A DNA stretch of 64,000 nt. Origin: DAIDKA01 sp036521075 (lineage in GTDB: Bacteria > Pseudomonadota > Gammaproteobacteria > Steroidobacterales > Steroidobacteraceae). The stretch covers positions 1-64,000 of the forward strand of contig DATDIL010000021.1 in assembly GCA_036521075.1 (NCBI GenBank). Direction: 5' to 3'. Shown piece after piece: positions 50,875 through 60,650 of the stretch (within the stretch, counting starts at the first letter, position 1; the number at the start of each line of letters is the position of its first letter). Both the position numbers and the translations under genes were made by a program. The notes under the pieces are model-generated. The model saw only the letters and a program-made list of their open reading frames with translations, had not been told where the DNA came from and searched no databases.

Positions 50875-51708
50875 TCACTCCGCGGCACGCAGCAACTCGT
50901 TGATGGAGGTCTTCGCCCGTGTCCGGGCGTCGACCTTCTTCACGATCACCGCGCAGTACAGCGCGTAGCGGCCATCGGCGGAGGGCAGGCTGCCGGAGAC
51001 GACCACCGAGCCAGCCGGCACGCGTCCTTGCAGCACCTCGCCGGTGGTGCGGTCATAGATCTTGGTGCTCTGGCTGATGAAGACGCCCATCGCAATGACC
51101 GAGCCGGCTTCCACGATCACGCCCTCGACGATCTCCGAGCGGGCGCCAATGAAGCAGGCATCCTCGATGATGGTCGGATTGGCCTGCAGCGGTTCGAGCA
51201 CGCCACCAATGCCCACGCCGCCGGAAAGATGCACATTCTTGCCGATCTGCGCGCAGGAACCCACGGTCACCCACGTATCGATCATGCTGCCCGAATCGAC
51301 GTAGGCGCCGATGTTGACGTAGCTGGGCATCAGTACGGCGTTGGCTCCCACATAGGCGCCCTTGCGCACCACGGCGTGCGGCACCACGCGCGCACCGTCA
51401 TCCTGGAACTGCGCGGTCGAATACTTGCCGTATTTGAGCGGGACCTTGTCGTAGAACCGGGAATAGCCCGCCTCGATGACCTCGTTTTCGCGGGCGCGGA
51501 AGTACAACAGTACCGCCTTCTTCAGCCATTGGTGCACGAGCCATTTGCCGTTGCGCTTTTCGGCCACGCGCAGTTTGCCGCGATCGAGCAGGTCGATGGT
51601 GGTTTCGACGGCATCGAGGAGCTCGCGCGAGATGTTCTTGGGCGTGATCTGGGCGCGTTTCTCGAACGCGGCCTCGATCAATGCCTGCAATTGCGGTGTA
51701 TCGCTCAT
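50875..51708 (-). CDS. dapD: tetrahydrodipicolinate N-succinyltransferase
   Basis: Transfers succinyl from succinyl-CoA to tetrahydrodipicolinate in the lysine/DAP pathway. The 277-residue protein is a left-handed beta-helix enzyme with hexapeptide repeats (VRKGAYVGANAVLMPSYVNI; GGVGIGGVLEPLQANP; ARSEIVEGVIVEAGSVIAMG). It follows dapC by seven bases. Confidence 0.96.
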   Translation of the reverse strand: MSDTPQLQALIEAAFEKRAQITPKNISRELLDAVETTIDLLDRGKLRVAEKRNGKWLVHQWLKKAVLLYFRARENEVIEAGYSRFYDKVPLKYGKYSTAQFQDDGARVVPHAVVRKGAYVGANAVLMPSYVNIGAYVDSGSMIDTWVTVGSCAQIGKNVHLSGGVGIGGVLEPLQANPTIIEDACFIGARSEIVEGVIVEAGSVIAMGVFISQSTKIYDRTTGEVLQGRVPAGSVVVSGSLPSADGRYALYCAVIVKKVDARTRAKTSINELLRAAE

Positions 51709-51715
51709 GGGATCC

Positions 51716-52912
51716 TTAGCGGCCGCTGATGAAGTCCCGGATCCGCGTGGCGGCAGTCACGCAGTCCTCCACCGATGCGGTCAGAGACAGGCGCACGCGT
51801 CCCGCGCCCGGATTGCCCAGTTCGGTGGTGCGCGCCAGGTAGATGCCGGGCAGCACCGTGACATTTTGCCGGGCGAAGAGCTCCCGTGTGAAGCGTTCAT
51901 CGTCGCCGTCCACATCGACCCACAGATAGAACGCGCCGTCGGGCCGCTGCACGTCCAGTACCGGGGAGAGTATCGGCAGCACGCGATCGAACTTTTCCCG
52001 GTACAGCTGGCGATTGACCCGCACGTGCGCGTCATCATCCCAGGCCACGCGACTTGCCATCTGCACCAGCGGTGACATCGCACCGCCCTGATAGGTGCGA
52101 TACAGCAGGAATTTGCGCATCAGCTGCGGGTCGCCGGCCACGAATCCGGAGCGCAGGCCCGGCACGCTGGAGCGTTTGGAGAGGCTGTGGAACACGATGC
52201 AGCGCTGGAAGCGGTCCCGGCCGGTGTCCTGTGCGACCGCGAGCAGGCTCGGCGGCGGGGCGGCCTCGTCCGCGTAGATCTCTGCATAACACTCATCGCA
52301 AGCGATGATGAAATCGTGGCGCTCGGCCAGGTCCAGGGCACGGCCCAGGTAATTTTCATGCAGCACCGCGCCGGTCGGATTGCCGGGGCTGCACAGGAAC
52401 AGCACCTGAGTGCGCTCCAGCACCGTCTGCGGTATTGAATCCAGGTCCGGGGCAAAGTTCGTCTTGGCGGTGGCGTTCAGATAATAAGGCGTCGCCCCGG
52501 CCAGCAGCGCGGCACCCTCGTAGATTTGATAGAACGGATTCGGCGTGATCACCACGGACACATCGCTCGGATCAACGACGGCCTGAACCAGGGCGAACAG
52601 TGCCTCGCGGGTGCCGTTGACGGGGAGCACCATCGTCGCCGGATCCACGCTGCCGGCGCGCAGTGTGAAGCGTCGTTCCAGCCAGCGCGCTGCACTGCTG
52701 CGCAGTTCCAGGCTGCCGGCCGTCGCCGGATAAGTCCCCAGGCGGTCGACCCCCTGGCGCAGCGCCTCGAGCACGAACGGCGGGGGCTCGTGCCGGGGCT
52801 CACCGATGGAAAGTGCAATGGGTGGCAGCGCTGCCGGCGCGGGCGTTGCGGCCAATAGCCTGCTCAGCTTTTCGAAGGGGTAGGTGTGCAGCGACCCAAG
52901 CCGTGGATTCAT
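51716..52912 (-). CDS. dapC: succinyldiaminopimelate transaminase
   Basis: A 398-residue PLP aminotransferase that forms N-succinyl-DAP between the DapD and DapE steps. The PLP lysine lies in FHSLSKRSSVPGLRSGFVAG; CSPGNPTGAVL and DECYAEIYADEA are the other conserved sites. It overlaps the end of glnD by four bases and runs with dapD. Confidence 0.93.
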   Translation of the reverse strand: MNPRLGSLHTYPFEKLSRLLAATPAPAALPPIALSIGEPRHEPPPFVLEALRQGVDRLGTYPATAGSLELRSSAARWLERRFTLRAGSVDPATMVLPVNGTREALFALVQAVVDPSDVSVVITPNPFYQIYEGAALLAGATPYYLNATAKTNFAPDLDSIPQTVLERTQVLFLCSPGNPTGAVLHENYLGRALDLAERHDFIIACDECYAEIYADEAAPPPSLLAVAQDTGRDRFQRCIVFHSLSKRSSVPGLRSGFVAGDPQLMRKFLLYRTYQGGAMSPLVQMASRVAWDDDAHVRVNRQLYREKFDRVLPILSPVLDVQRPDGAFYLWVDVDGDDERFTRELFARQNVTVLPGIYLARTTELGNPGAGRVRLSLTASVEDCVTAATRIRDFISGR

Positions 52913-55596
52913 TTTATCGGCCGCTGATCCAGTGCCTGCAGCAGATGCTCCTTTAAGCGCTGGGCTGCCTCTTCATTCAAGGGTCGGTGCTGCAGATCGC
53001 TCACATAGAACACATCTTCGGCGCGTTCACCGACGGTCATGATCTTCGCCTTGCGCAGTTCGATGTGCTGCTGCATCAGCACCGTGCCGACATCGCACAG
53101 CAGACCGGGGCGATCACCTGCGATCAGTTCCAGCACCGAGCGGCGATTGCGGTCATCGACGCTGATCGTGACTTGCGTGGGAGTGTTGAACATGCGCGCC
53201 TGGCGCGGCGCGCGGCGTGAAACCACCGGCATGCTGGCATCGGCCCGCTGCAGGGCGCGCAGCACGGCAAACTCAATCTCCGTCTGGCGATCCTGGTCGG
53301 TGATCGGCGCGCCGTCGTCTTCGAGGATGTGGTACAGACCCAGTGTGAAACCATCGTCCGTGGGCGAAACGCGTGCATCGACGATATTGAGTCCGAGCTG
53401 ATCCAGGACCGCCGTGGTGCGCGCAAAGCCCTGGATGCCCTCCGGCGCGAAGGCGAGCACCGCGGTGGTACCGCGGACACTGCGCGGCTCGATTGCCACG
53501 AGCGTCTCCCCGGGACCGGGCTGACGCTCGATGAGCAGGCGGGTGTGCCAGGCGACCTCCTCCGGGGTGTACTGCAGGAAATACTGCTGCGAGAAGCGCG
53601 CCCAGAGCCGCTCGATGTCCTCGGCGGCAATGCCATATCCGGCCAGCAGCTGCCGGGCCGCTGCCTGGGTCTCGCGGATGAGTTCCTCCTGGTCGATCGG
53701 GCTTTCGAGCCCGCGGCGCAACGCGCGCTTCACGCGCTCGTAGAACTCATGAAAGAGCGATGCCTTCCAGGAATTCCACAACTTCGGATTGGTGCCGCGC
53801 ACGTCGGCGCAGGTCAGCACATACAGATGATCCAGATGGGTCTCATCACCGACTTTGCGCGCGAAGGCGCTCACCACTTCCGGGTCGGTGATGTCCTGCT
53901 TCTGTGCCGTCACCGACAGCTCCAAGTGATTGCGCACCAGCCAGGCGACCAGACGGGCGTCATAGCGCGACAACCCCTGCTCCAGGCAGAAGGCCTCCGC
54001 ATCCACGGAGCCCAATTCGGAGTGGTCCCCGCCGCGACCCTTGGCGATGTCATGAAACAGCGCCGCCAGATACGCTATTTCGGGCTTCGGCAGCTGCTGC
54101 ATCAGGCGTGACAGGGCCGGCAACTCGTGGTCGTAGCGGGGAATCGCCCAGCGCCGCAGATTGCTGAGCACAAACAGCGTATGTGCGTCCACGGTATAGG
54201 CGTGGAACAGATCGTACTGCATGCGGCCGACGATGCGGCCGAAAGCCGGTATGTAGCGCCCGAGCACGTCGTAGTTGTTCATGCGGCGCAGCTCATGCGT
54301 CACGCCCACGGGTGCGCGCAGAATGTCCATGAACAGCCGGTGATGGCGCGGGTTCTGCCGGAACTCCTCATCGATGAGCCACAAGCTGCGCGTCACCTCC
54401 CGCATGGTGGAGGCGCGTACGCCCTTGATGTCGGGATTCTGCTGCAGCAGCACGAACAGCTCGAGCAACGCCGAAGGGGTGCGTGCAAAGACGTCATCGC
54501 GCCGCGCTTCGAGCGAACCGTTGCGCACCTGGAAGCGCGCGTTCAGCGGTCGGATGTCCTCCTCGTTGCTGAGGATGGCCTCGCGGAACAGCTGCAGCAA
54601 CAGTTCATTGAGCAGGCTCGCATCCATCACGGTGCGGTAGTAGCGCTGCATGAACTGCTCGACCGCCAGGGTGTAGGAGGCATCCTCATAACCGAAGGTC
54701 TGCGCCAGCTTCAGCTGGTGATCAAACAGCAGGCGGTCTTCGCGACGGCCGGTCACGATGTGCAGTCCGAAGCGCACCTTCCACAAGAAGGATTGCGCCT
54801 GTTTGAGCCGGCGCAGCTCACTGGCGGTCACGAAGCCTCGGCGCGCGAGGCCGTCGAGGGATTCGGCGCCGAAATGACGCTTGGCCACCCAGCCTATCGT
54901 CTGGATGTCACGCAGTCCGCCCGGGCCGGTCTTGACGTTGGGCTCCAGGTTGTAGGCCGTGTCATTGGCCTTCAGATGCCGGGCCGCCTGTTCTTTGAGC
55001 TTGGCTTCGAAGAATTCCTTTTCCGGCCAGATGCCGGGCGGGCTCAAGGCGACATTCATGTCGGCAAACAAAGCCTCATCGCCGTGCAGCAATCGTGCTT
55101 CGAGCAGTGTCGTCATGACACTGACATCGGCGGCGCTCTCCTGCACGCATTCGGCAACCGTGCGGACGCTGTGGCCGACTTCCAGGCCGATGTCCCACAG
55201 GAAGGCGATGAGCCGCTCCACCTGGGAGCGTTCCGTATCGTCCGGCGGCTGGGACACCAGCAGCAGGATGTCGATGTCGGAGCAGGGGTGAAGTTCGCCG
55301 CGGCCATAACCCCCCACGGCGACCAGCGCCCAGTGCCGATCCGCGCTCCCGAGATGTTCCGACCAGGCCTGGCACAGCACCGAGTCGATGAGCGCCGCCC
55401 GGGCATGAACCAGGGTCTCGACCGGCTCCTCGGCGAGGAAGCGCGCCTTCAGTTCTTCGTGGGCCTCGCCCAGCTGCCTGCGGTATTCCTCCCGCGAACC
55501 GGGGTGGGCGGCCAGTTGGGCCGGAAGGCGCGCGAGCAGTGCCCAGGCAGGGGTGATTACCGCCTCGGGTAGCAGCTCTTCCAGCGGCTCACTCAA
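52909..55596 (-). CDS. glnD: bifunctional uridylyltransferase/uridylyl-removing enzyme
   Basis: Senses glutamine and modifies PII proteins. The start is a TTG at 55596 in a TTGA overlap with map; the upstream open frame lies inside map. The 895-residue protein has the nucleotidyltransferase motif VGGYGRGELHPCSDIDI (Asp107, Asp109), an HD domain with ALFHDIAKGRGGDHSELG, and two C-terminal ACT domains (for example SVLELIAGDRPGLLCDVGTV). Confidence 0.95.
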   Translation of the reverse strand: MSEPLEELLPEAVITPAWALLARLPAQLAAHPGSREEYRRQLGEAHEELKARFLAEEPVETLVHARAALIDSVLCQAWSEHLGSADRHWALVAVGGYGRGELHPCSDIDILLLVSQPPDDTERSQVERLIAFLWDIGLEVGHSVRTVAECVQESAADVSVMTTLLEARLLHGDEALFADMNVALSPPGIWPEKEFFEAKLKEQAARHLKANDTAYNLEPNVKTGPGGLRDIQTIGWVAKRHFGAESLDGLARRGFVTASELRRLKQAQSFLWKVRFGLHIVTGRREDRLLFDHQLKLAQTFGYEDASYTLAVEQFMQRYYRTVMDASLLNELLLQLFREAILSNEEDIRPLNARFQVRNGSLEARRDDVFARTPSALLELFVLLQQNPDIKGVRASTMREVTRSLWLIDEEFRQNPRHHRLFMDILRAPVGVTHELRRMNNYDVLGRYIPAFGRIVGRMQYDLFHAYTVDAHTLFVLSNLRRWAIPRYDHELPALSRLMQQLPKPEIAYLAALFHDIAKGRGGDHSELGSVDAEAFCLEQGLSRYDARLVAWLVRNHLELSVTAQKQDITDPEVVSAFARKVGDETHLDHLYVLTCADVRGTNPKLWNSWKASLFHEFYERVKRALRRGLESPIDQEELIRETQAAARQLLAGYGIAAEDIERLWARFSQQYFLQYTPEEVAWHTRLLIERQPGPGETLVAIEPRSVRGTTAVLAFAPEGIQGFARTTAVLDQLGLNIVDARVSPTDDGFTLGLYHILEDDGAPITDQDRQTEIEFAVLRALQRADASMPVVSRRAPRQARMFNTPTQVTISVDDRNRRSVLELIAGDRPGLLCDVGTVLMQQHIELRKAKIMTVGERAEDVFYVSDLQHRPLNEEAAQRLKEHLLQALDQRPIK

Positions 55597-56360
55597 TGGC
55601 GGTCCGCCGCGCCCAGGGTCAGGACATCCACGCCGGTCGCCGTGACCAGGCAAGTGTGCTCCCACTGAGCCGACAGTGAATGGTCCTTGGTCACCACGGT
55701 CCAGCCGTCCGGCAGCAGGCGCACGTGACGTTTGCCTGCATTTACCATTGGTTCCACTGTAAAGGTCATCCCCTGCTGCAGCTCCAGGCCGGTGCCCGAC
55801 TCCCCATAGTGCAGGATCTGCGGATCCTCGTGGTAAATGCGTCCGATGCCATGGCCACAGTACTCACGCACTACCGAGAAATTCAAGGATTCGACGTATT
55901 CCTGGATGGCATGACCGATGTCGCCCAGCCGGGTGCCCGGCTTGACGGTACGGATGCCGCGCCACATGGCCTCGAAACACACCTCGGTCAGCCGCTGGGC
56001 GGCCACCGGGGGCTTGCCCACGTAGTACATGCGGCTGGTATCGCCATGGAAGCCATCCTTGATGACGGTGACATCGATATTGATGATGTCTCCGGTTTTC
56101 AGCTTCCGGTCGTTCGGAATTCCGTGGCAGACCACGTGATTGACCGAGGAGCAGATGGTCTTGGGAAAACCCCGGTAATTGAGGTTCGCCGGAATGGTGC
56201 CCTGGACGTTGACGATGTGCTCGTAGCAGACCCGGTCCAGCTCCTCCGTCGTCACGCCGGGCACCACGTGCGGGCCGATGATATCGAGGACTTCAGCCGC
56301 GAGCCGCCCGGCTTCGCGCATCTTCTGCTGTTCTTCAGGGGACTTGATCGTGATGTGCAT
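55593..56360 (-). CDS. map: methionine aminopeptidase, type I
   Basis: Removes N-terminal Met from nascent proteins. The 255-residue M24 metalloprotease has VCHGIPNDRKLKTGDIINID, GDTSRMYYVG, REYCGHGIGR and the final metal Glu in LSAQWEHTCLVTATG. It is divergent from rpsB, the normal gammaproteobacterial arrangement, and overlaps glnD. Confidence 0.97.
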   Translation of the reverse strand: MHITIKSPEEQQKMREAGRLAAEVLDIIGPHVVPGVTTEELDRVCYEHIVNVQGTIPANLNYRGFPKTICSSVNHVVCHGIPNDRKLKTGDIINIDVTVIKDGFHGDTSRMYYVGKPPVAAQRLTEVCFEAMWRGIRTVKPGTRLGDIGHAIQEYVESLNFSVVREYCGHGIGRIYHEDPQILHYGESGTGLELQQGMTFTVEPMVNAGKRHVRLLPDGWTVVTKDHSLSAQWEHTCLVTATGVDVLTLGAADRH

Positions 56361-56390
56361 TATCTGTGTAAGTCGGTAACCCGTAAGACA

Positions 56391-56554
56391 TTGTTCCTAC
56401 GGGACGTTCATGGTATAAAGCGCGGCCCTCGTTGGCAACGACGAGAAATTCCATACGCGTATCGCTAACCCGGTGGCTGGGTGCCCGCAACATTAATGTT
56501 CGGGTGGTCACCCGGGATACGCGCAAGGATCAACCCCACAGTGCAGGAGTTCGT
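56391..56554 (+). promoter_or_regulatory. rpsB promoter and leader
   Basis: TTGTTC (56391-56396), a 17-base spacer and TATAAA (56414-56419) form a good sigma70 promoter. About 130 bases of leader follow before the rpsB ATG, with potential stems around GCCCGCAACATTAATGTTCG. In other gammaproteobacteria this leader mediates S2 autoregulation. Confidence 0.65.
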
Positions 56555-57598
56555 ATGACCGGCGTGTCCATGAGACAGATGCTGGAAGCGGGTGTCCATT
56601 TCGGACATCAGACCCGCTTCTGGAACCCGAAGATGGCCCCTTTCATCTTTGGTGAGCGTAACAAGATCCATATTATCAACCTTGAGAAGACCCAGCCTCT
56701 GTATGTGCAGGCCTCGGCCTTCATTAAAGGCACTGTCGCCGACGGCGGCAAGGTGCTCTTCGTCGGTACCAAGCGATCCGCGCGCGACGCCGTCCAAAAG
56801 GAGGCGAGCCGCAGCGGCATGCCCTATGTCAACCAGCGTTGGCTGGGGGGCATGCTCACCAATTTCAAGACGATCCGGCAGTCCATCAAGCGACTGGCCG
56901 AGATCACCGAGCTGCAAAGCAGCGGTGCGCTCGACAAGCGCGGCAAGAAAGAAGCCACGCAGTTGCGCCGGGAGATGGACAAGCTTGAGCGTAGCCTTGG
57001 TGGCATCAAGCACATGGAATCCCTCCCCGATGTGATGTTCGTGATCGACGTGGGTCACGAGAAGATTGCAATTCATGAAGCCAAGAAGCTGGGCATTCCG
57101 GTGGTGGCCGTCGTGGACACGAATTGCAGCCCCGATGGCATTGACTATGTGATCCCGGGCAACGATGACGCCATGCGCGCCATCATGTTGTATGCCTCGG
57201 GCATTGCCGATTCGGTTCTGGAGGGCAAGGCTTCGGTGCCGCAGGTTGCCGTGGGCGAGGATGAATTCGTGGAGCTGGACGAGGCGGGTCAGCCGCGTCG
57301 CAAGACCGGCAAGCCGCGTCCGAAGCCGCAGGCACCGGTGCGCAACAAGAAGGCGCCGGTGCGGCGCCGTCTGCCGGTCAAGGCTCCGGTCGGGACCGAT
57401 GAGTCGGTTGCCGATCTCGATGACGTGGAGGAAGGTACCGAGGTGCCCGCGGCGGCGGCCGCCGCCGCCACTGAAGGCGCCGCGCCCGCGGGTCGTGGCG
57501 GGGTGGTGCGTCGTCGTCCCCACGCCGCCGGCGGTGCGGAGGCGACCCCTGAGACCCCTGCCGCCGCCGCTGAGGGCGACGCGGGTGCTCCTGCTTGA
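56555..57598 (+). CDS. rpsB: 30S ribosomal protein S2 with long C-terminal extension
   Basis: The ATG at 56555 has GGAG six bases upstream. Residues 1-~235 are standard S2 (MRQMLEAGVHFGHQTRFWNP; YVNQRWLGGMLTNFKTIRQS; IPVVAVVDTNCSPDGIDYVI). The protein is 347 residues, about 105 more than usual. The extra part is first Lys/Arg/Pro-rich, then acidic, then Ala/Gly-rich with VVRRRPHAAGG. It is probably disordered on the ribosome surface. Confidence 0.96.
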   Translation: MTGVSMRQMLEAGVHFGHQTRFWNPKMAPFIFGERNKIHIINLEKTQPLYVQASAFIKGTVADGGKVLFVGTKRSARDAVQKEASRSGMPYVNQRWLGGMLTNFKTIRQSIKRLAEITELQSSGALDKRGKKEATQLRREMDKLERSLGGIKHMESLPDVMFVIDVGHEKIAIHEAKKLGIPVVAVVDTNCSPDGIDYVIPGNDDAMRAIMLYASGIADSVLEGKASVPQVAVGEDEFVELDEAGQPRRKTGKPRPKPQAPVRNKKAPVRRRLPVKAPVGTDESVADLDDVEEGTEVPAAAAAAATEGAAPAGRGGVVRRRPHAAGGAEATPETPAAAAEGDAGAPA

Positions 57599-57655
57599 AG
57601 GTCGTTTAGAGTTGCCCCGGCGCTAACCGGCCCGGAGCCTTTGCGTGGAATCCTT

Positions 57656-58552
57656 ATGAACATCACAGCAGACGCAGTGAAGCAGCTCCGTGAGCGCACC
57701 GGCGCCGGAATGATGGAGTGCAAGAAAGCGCTGGTGGAAACCCAGGGCGATATGGACGCCGCCGCCGAGCTCATGCGCAAGCAGGGCCTGGCCAAGGCCG
57801 ACAAGAAGGCGGCCCGCGTGGCCGCCGAAGGCGTGATCGTGATCGAGCGCTCCGCCGACGGCCATGCGGCCGCGATGGTGGAAGTGAACTGCGAGACCGA
57901 TTTCGTCGCGCGCGGCGCTGACTTTGGGGCGTTTTCCCAATCGGTGGCCGCCAAGGCCCTGCAGGCGCGGCCCTCCTCGCTCGAAGCATTGTTGCAGCAG
58001 CGGCTGGACAGCGGCGCGAGCATCGATGAGCGTTGCCGGGCACTGGTTGCGAAGATTGGCGAGAAGATCAGCGTGCGCCGTTGCGTCGTGCTGACCTCGA
58101 GCGGGCACGTCAGTGCCTACGTGCACGGCACCCGCATCGGCGCGCTCGTGGCCGTGGAAGGTGGTGACCCGGTGCTCGCACATGATGTTGCCATGCACGT
58201 CGCCGCGAGCAATCCGAAGTACGTCACCATGGCCGATGTGCCGGCGGATGTCGTGGCCAAGGAGCGCGCGTTCCTGACGGACCAGGCCCAGGGCGAAGGC
58301 AAGCCGCCGCAGATCGTTGCCAAAATGGTCGAGGGGCGGCTGCGCAAGTCTCTCGGCGAGATCACGCTGGCCGGCCAGCCCTTCGTGAAAGATCCGGACC
58401 AGACCATCGAGAAGCTGCTGAAGGGCGCAAAGGCGAATGTGAAGGCGTTCGAGCGCTTCGAGGTCGGCGCCGGAATCGACAAGAAGCAGGACGACTTCGT
58501 CGCCGAGGTGATGGCGCAGGTCAAGAGCTTCGATCCGTCTGACAAGCAGTAA
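57656..58552 (+). CDS. tsf: elongation factor Ts
   Basis: Nucleotide exchange factor for EF-Tu, 298 residues. The N-terminal UBA-like part ends with RTGAGMMECKKALVETQGDM and the core has VEVNCETDFVARG, the two family signatures. A factor-independent terminator follows. Confidence 0.97.
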   Translation: MNITADAVKQLRERTGAGMMECKKALVETQGDMDAAAELMRKQGLAKADKKAARVAAEGVIVIERSADGHAAAMVEVNCETDFVARGADFGAFSQSVAAKALQARPSSLEALLQQRLDSGASIDERCRALVAKIGEKISVRRCVVLTSSGHVSAYVHGTRIGALVAVEGGDPVLAHDVAMHVAASNPKYVTMADVPADVVAKERAFLTDQAQGEGKPPQIVAKMVEGRLRKSLGEITLAGQPFVKDPDQTIEKLLKGAKANVKAFERFEVGAGIDKKQDDFVAEVMAQVKSFDPSDKQ

Positions 58553-58565
58553 GGCTGGCAAGAAG

Positions 58566-58589
58566 ACCCCGCCCCGGCGGGGTTTTCTT
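58566..58589 (+). terminator. intrinsic terminator after tsf
   Basis: The stem ACCCCGCC (58566-58573) with GGCGGGGT (58576-58583), a two-base gap, and TTTCTT after it. It separates rpsB-tsf from pyrH onward, so pyrH may rely on read-through or its own promoter. Confidence 0.82.
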
Positions 58590-58611
58590 CATGCACGAGG
58601 GTGAAGACCAC

Positions 58612-59340
58612 ATGAGCGACGGCAGGCGGTCCCGATATTCCCGCATCACGGTGAAGCTGTCCGGCGAAGCCCTGCTGGGCGGCGCGGACTACGGCATCGA
58701 TCCGGTCATGCTCAAGCGCATTGCCGGGGAGATCCAGGAAATCGTCCAGATGGGTACGCAGGTCGCGGTAGTGGTCGGCGGCGGCAACATCTTTCGCGGC
58801 GCCGGGCTCGCGCGGGCCGGCATGGATCGTGTCACCGCCGATCACATGGGCATGCTGGCCACGGTCATGAACGCGGTCGCGATGCAGGATGCGCTCGAGA
58901 GTTCGGGCATGCAGTCGCGGGTGATGTCGGCCATCCGCATCAACCAGGTGTGTGAGGACTACATCCGCCGGCGCGCCATCCGGCACCTCGAAAAGGGGCG
59001 GGTCGTGATTTTCGCGGCCGGCACCGGCAATCCCTTCTTCACGACGGATACGGCAGCGTCGCTGCGGGCCATTGAGATCAACGCCGATGTGCTGCTGAAG
59101 GCCACCAAGGTGGATGGCGTGTATTCGGATGATCCGGTGCGCAATCCAGCGGCGCAGCGCTATTCGCAGCTGACCTTCGATAAGGTACTGCAGGACCGAC
59201 TGAACGTCATGGATGCCACGGCCATCGTCATGTGCCGTGACAACCGCCTGCCACTGCGTGTGTTCAACTTGAACAATCCGGGCGATCTGACCCGCATCGC
59301 ACGTGGTGAGGAAATTGGTACGGCTGTCACATTCGAATAG
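58612..59340 (+). CDS. pyrH: uridylate kinase
   Basis: Phosphorylates UMP to UDP. The 242-residue amino-acid-kinase-fold protein has RITVKLSGEALLG, VVVGGGNIFRGAGL and FAAGTGNPFFTTDTAASLRA. The ATG at 58612 (MSDGRRSRYSR) is preferred over 58591. Confidence 0.96.
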   Translation: MSDGRRSRYSRITVKLSGEALLGGADYGIDPVMLKRIAGEIQEIVQMGTQVAVVVGGGNIFRGAGLARAGMDRVTADHMGMLATVMNAVAMQDALESSGMQSRVMSAIRINQVCEDYIRRRAIRHLEKGRVVIFAAGTGNPFFTTDTAASLRAIEINADVLLKATKVDGVYSDDPVRNPAAQRYSQLTFDKVLQDRLNVMDATAIVMCRDNRLPLRVFNLNNPGDLTRIARGEEIGTAVTFE

Positions 59341-59348
59341 GGGCAACC

Positions 59349-59906
59349 ATGCTCGATGACATCAAAAAAGACGCAGTAACCCGCATGGGCAAGTGCGTGA
59401 CCCAGTTTCAGGCGGATCTGAAGAAGATGCGCACCGGTCGTGCCCATCCGAGCCTGATCGAACATCTGAAGGTCGACTATTACGGCTCGGATGTGCCGTT
59501 GCAGCAGGTTGCCAGCATTGCGGTCGAAGATGGTCGCACCCTGGTGGTCTCCCCCTGGGAGAAGGGCATGGTGCAGCCGATCGAGAAGGCCATCCACAAA
59601 TCCGATTTGGGCCTGAACCCCATGACCGCGGGGACGATCATTCGCATTCCGATGCCGCCACTGACCGAGGAGCGCCGTCGCGAGTTCACCAAGGTGATCC
59701 GCCAGGATGCCGAAGGCGCGCGCGTATCGGTGCGGAACGTGCGGCGCGATGTGATGTCTGACATCAAGGAAGCGCTGAAGGAGAAGCTCATTTCGCAGGA
59801 CGATGAGCGGCGCGCTGAGAGCGATATCCAGAAGCTGACGGACAAGCATGTCGCCGATATCGACCAGCTGCTGGCGGCGAAGGAAAAGGAGATCATGCAG
59901 GTCTGA
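59349..59906 (+). CDS. frr: ribosome recycling factor
   Basis: Splits post-termination ribosomes together with EF-G. 185 residues with the helical bundle signature QADLKKMRTGRAHPSLIEHL and PLTEERRREFTKVIRQDAEG. Eight bases after pyrH, typical spacing. Confidence 0.97.
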   Translation: MLDDIKKDAVTRMGKCVTQFQADLKKMRTGRAHPSLIEHLKVDYYGSDVPLQQVASIAVEDGRTLVVSPWEKGMVQPIEKAIHKSDLGLNPMTAGTIIRIPMPPLTEERRREFTKVIRQDAEGARVSVRNVRRDVMSDIKEALKEKLISQDDERRAESDIQKLTDKHVADIDQLLAAKEKEIMQV

Positions 59907-59915
59907 TCGACCTGC

Positions 59916-60650
59916 ATGAGCGTGAACCTACCCCGTCATGTGGCGATCATCATGGACGGCAACGGCCGCTGGGCTGCTGCGCGGAAACTGCCGCGGCATG
60001 CTGGCCACAAGGCCGGCATCAGCGCCTTGCGTGCTTGCGTGCAAACGTGCACGACCCGCGGTATCGGGGCGCTCACGGTTTTCGCATTCTCCAGTGAAAA
60101 CTGGTCCCGGCCGGCGGAAGAGGTGTCGCTGTTGATGGGCCTGTTCGTCGACGCGCTCGACCAGGAAGTCGATGAGCTGCACGCCAATGGCGTGCGACTG
60201 CGCTTCATCGGCGACCGCCAGCGCCTGAGCGTGCGCCTGCAGTCCTACCTCGCCGCGGCGGAGGCGCGTACCGCGCCCAATGAGAGATTTTCGCTGAACA
60301 TCGCCATGAGCTATGGCGGCCGCTGGGACATCACCCGCGCGGTGCGTCAGTTGGCGACGAAATGTACCGCCGGGGCTCTGCGTCCGGTCGACATCAGCGA
60401 AGCGCAGGTGGCGCAGGTCCTGGCATTGGCCGACCTGCCGGACCCGGACCTGTTCGTGCGCACCGGCGGCGAACACCGCATCAGCAACTTCCTGCTGTGG
60501 AATCTCGCCTACACCGAGTTGTACTTCACGGATTGCCTGTGGCCGGATTTCGATGCCGACGAACTGGATGCCGCGCTGGCTTTCTTTGGCGCCCGCGAGC
60601 GGCGCTTCGGGCTTACGCCGGAGCAGACGCGGAGTCCCACGAGTGCTTAG
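59916..60650 (+). CDS. uppS: undecaprenyl diphosphate synthase
   Basis: Makes the C55 lipid carrier for peptidoglycan. 244 residues with HVAIIMDGNGRWA (catalytic Asp), the FSSENWSRP loop, NIAMSYGGRWD and LFVRTGGEHRISNFLLWNLA. It overlaps cdsA by eight bases. Confidence 0.96.
   Translation: MSVNLPRHVAIIMDGNGRWAAARKLPRHAGHKAGISALRACVQTCTTRGIGALTVFAFSSENWSRPAEEVSLLMGLFVDALDQEVDELHANGVRLRFIGDRQRLSVRLQSYLAAAEARTAPNERFSLNIAMSYGGRWDITRAVRQLATKCTAGALRPVDISEAQVAQVLALADLPDPDLFVRTGGEHRISNFLLWNLAYTELYFTDCLWPDFDADELDAALAFFGARERRFGLTPEQTRSPTSA

Noticed and set aside
54127..55572. Plus-strand open frame of 481 codons
   Set aside because: Antisense to glnD.
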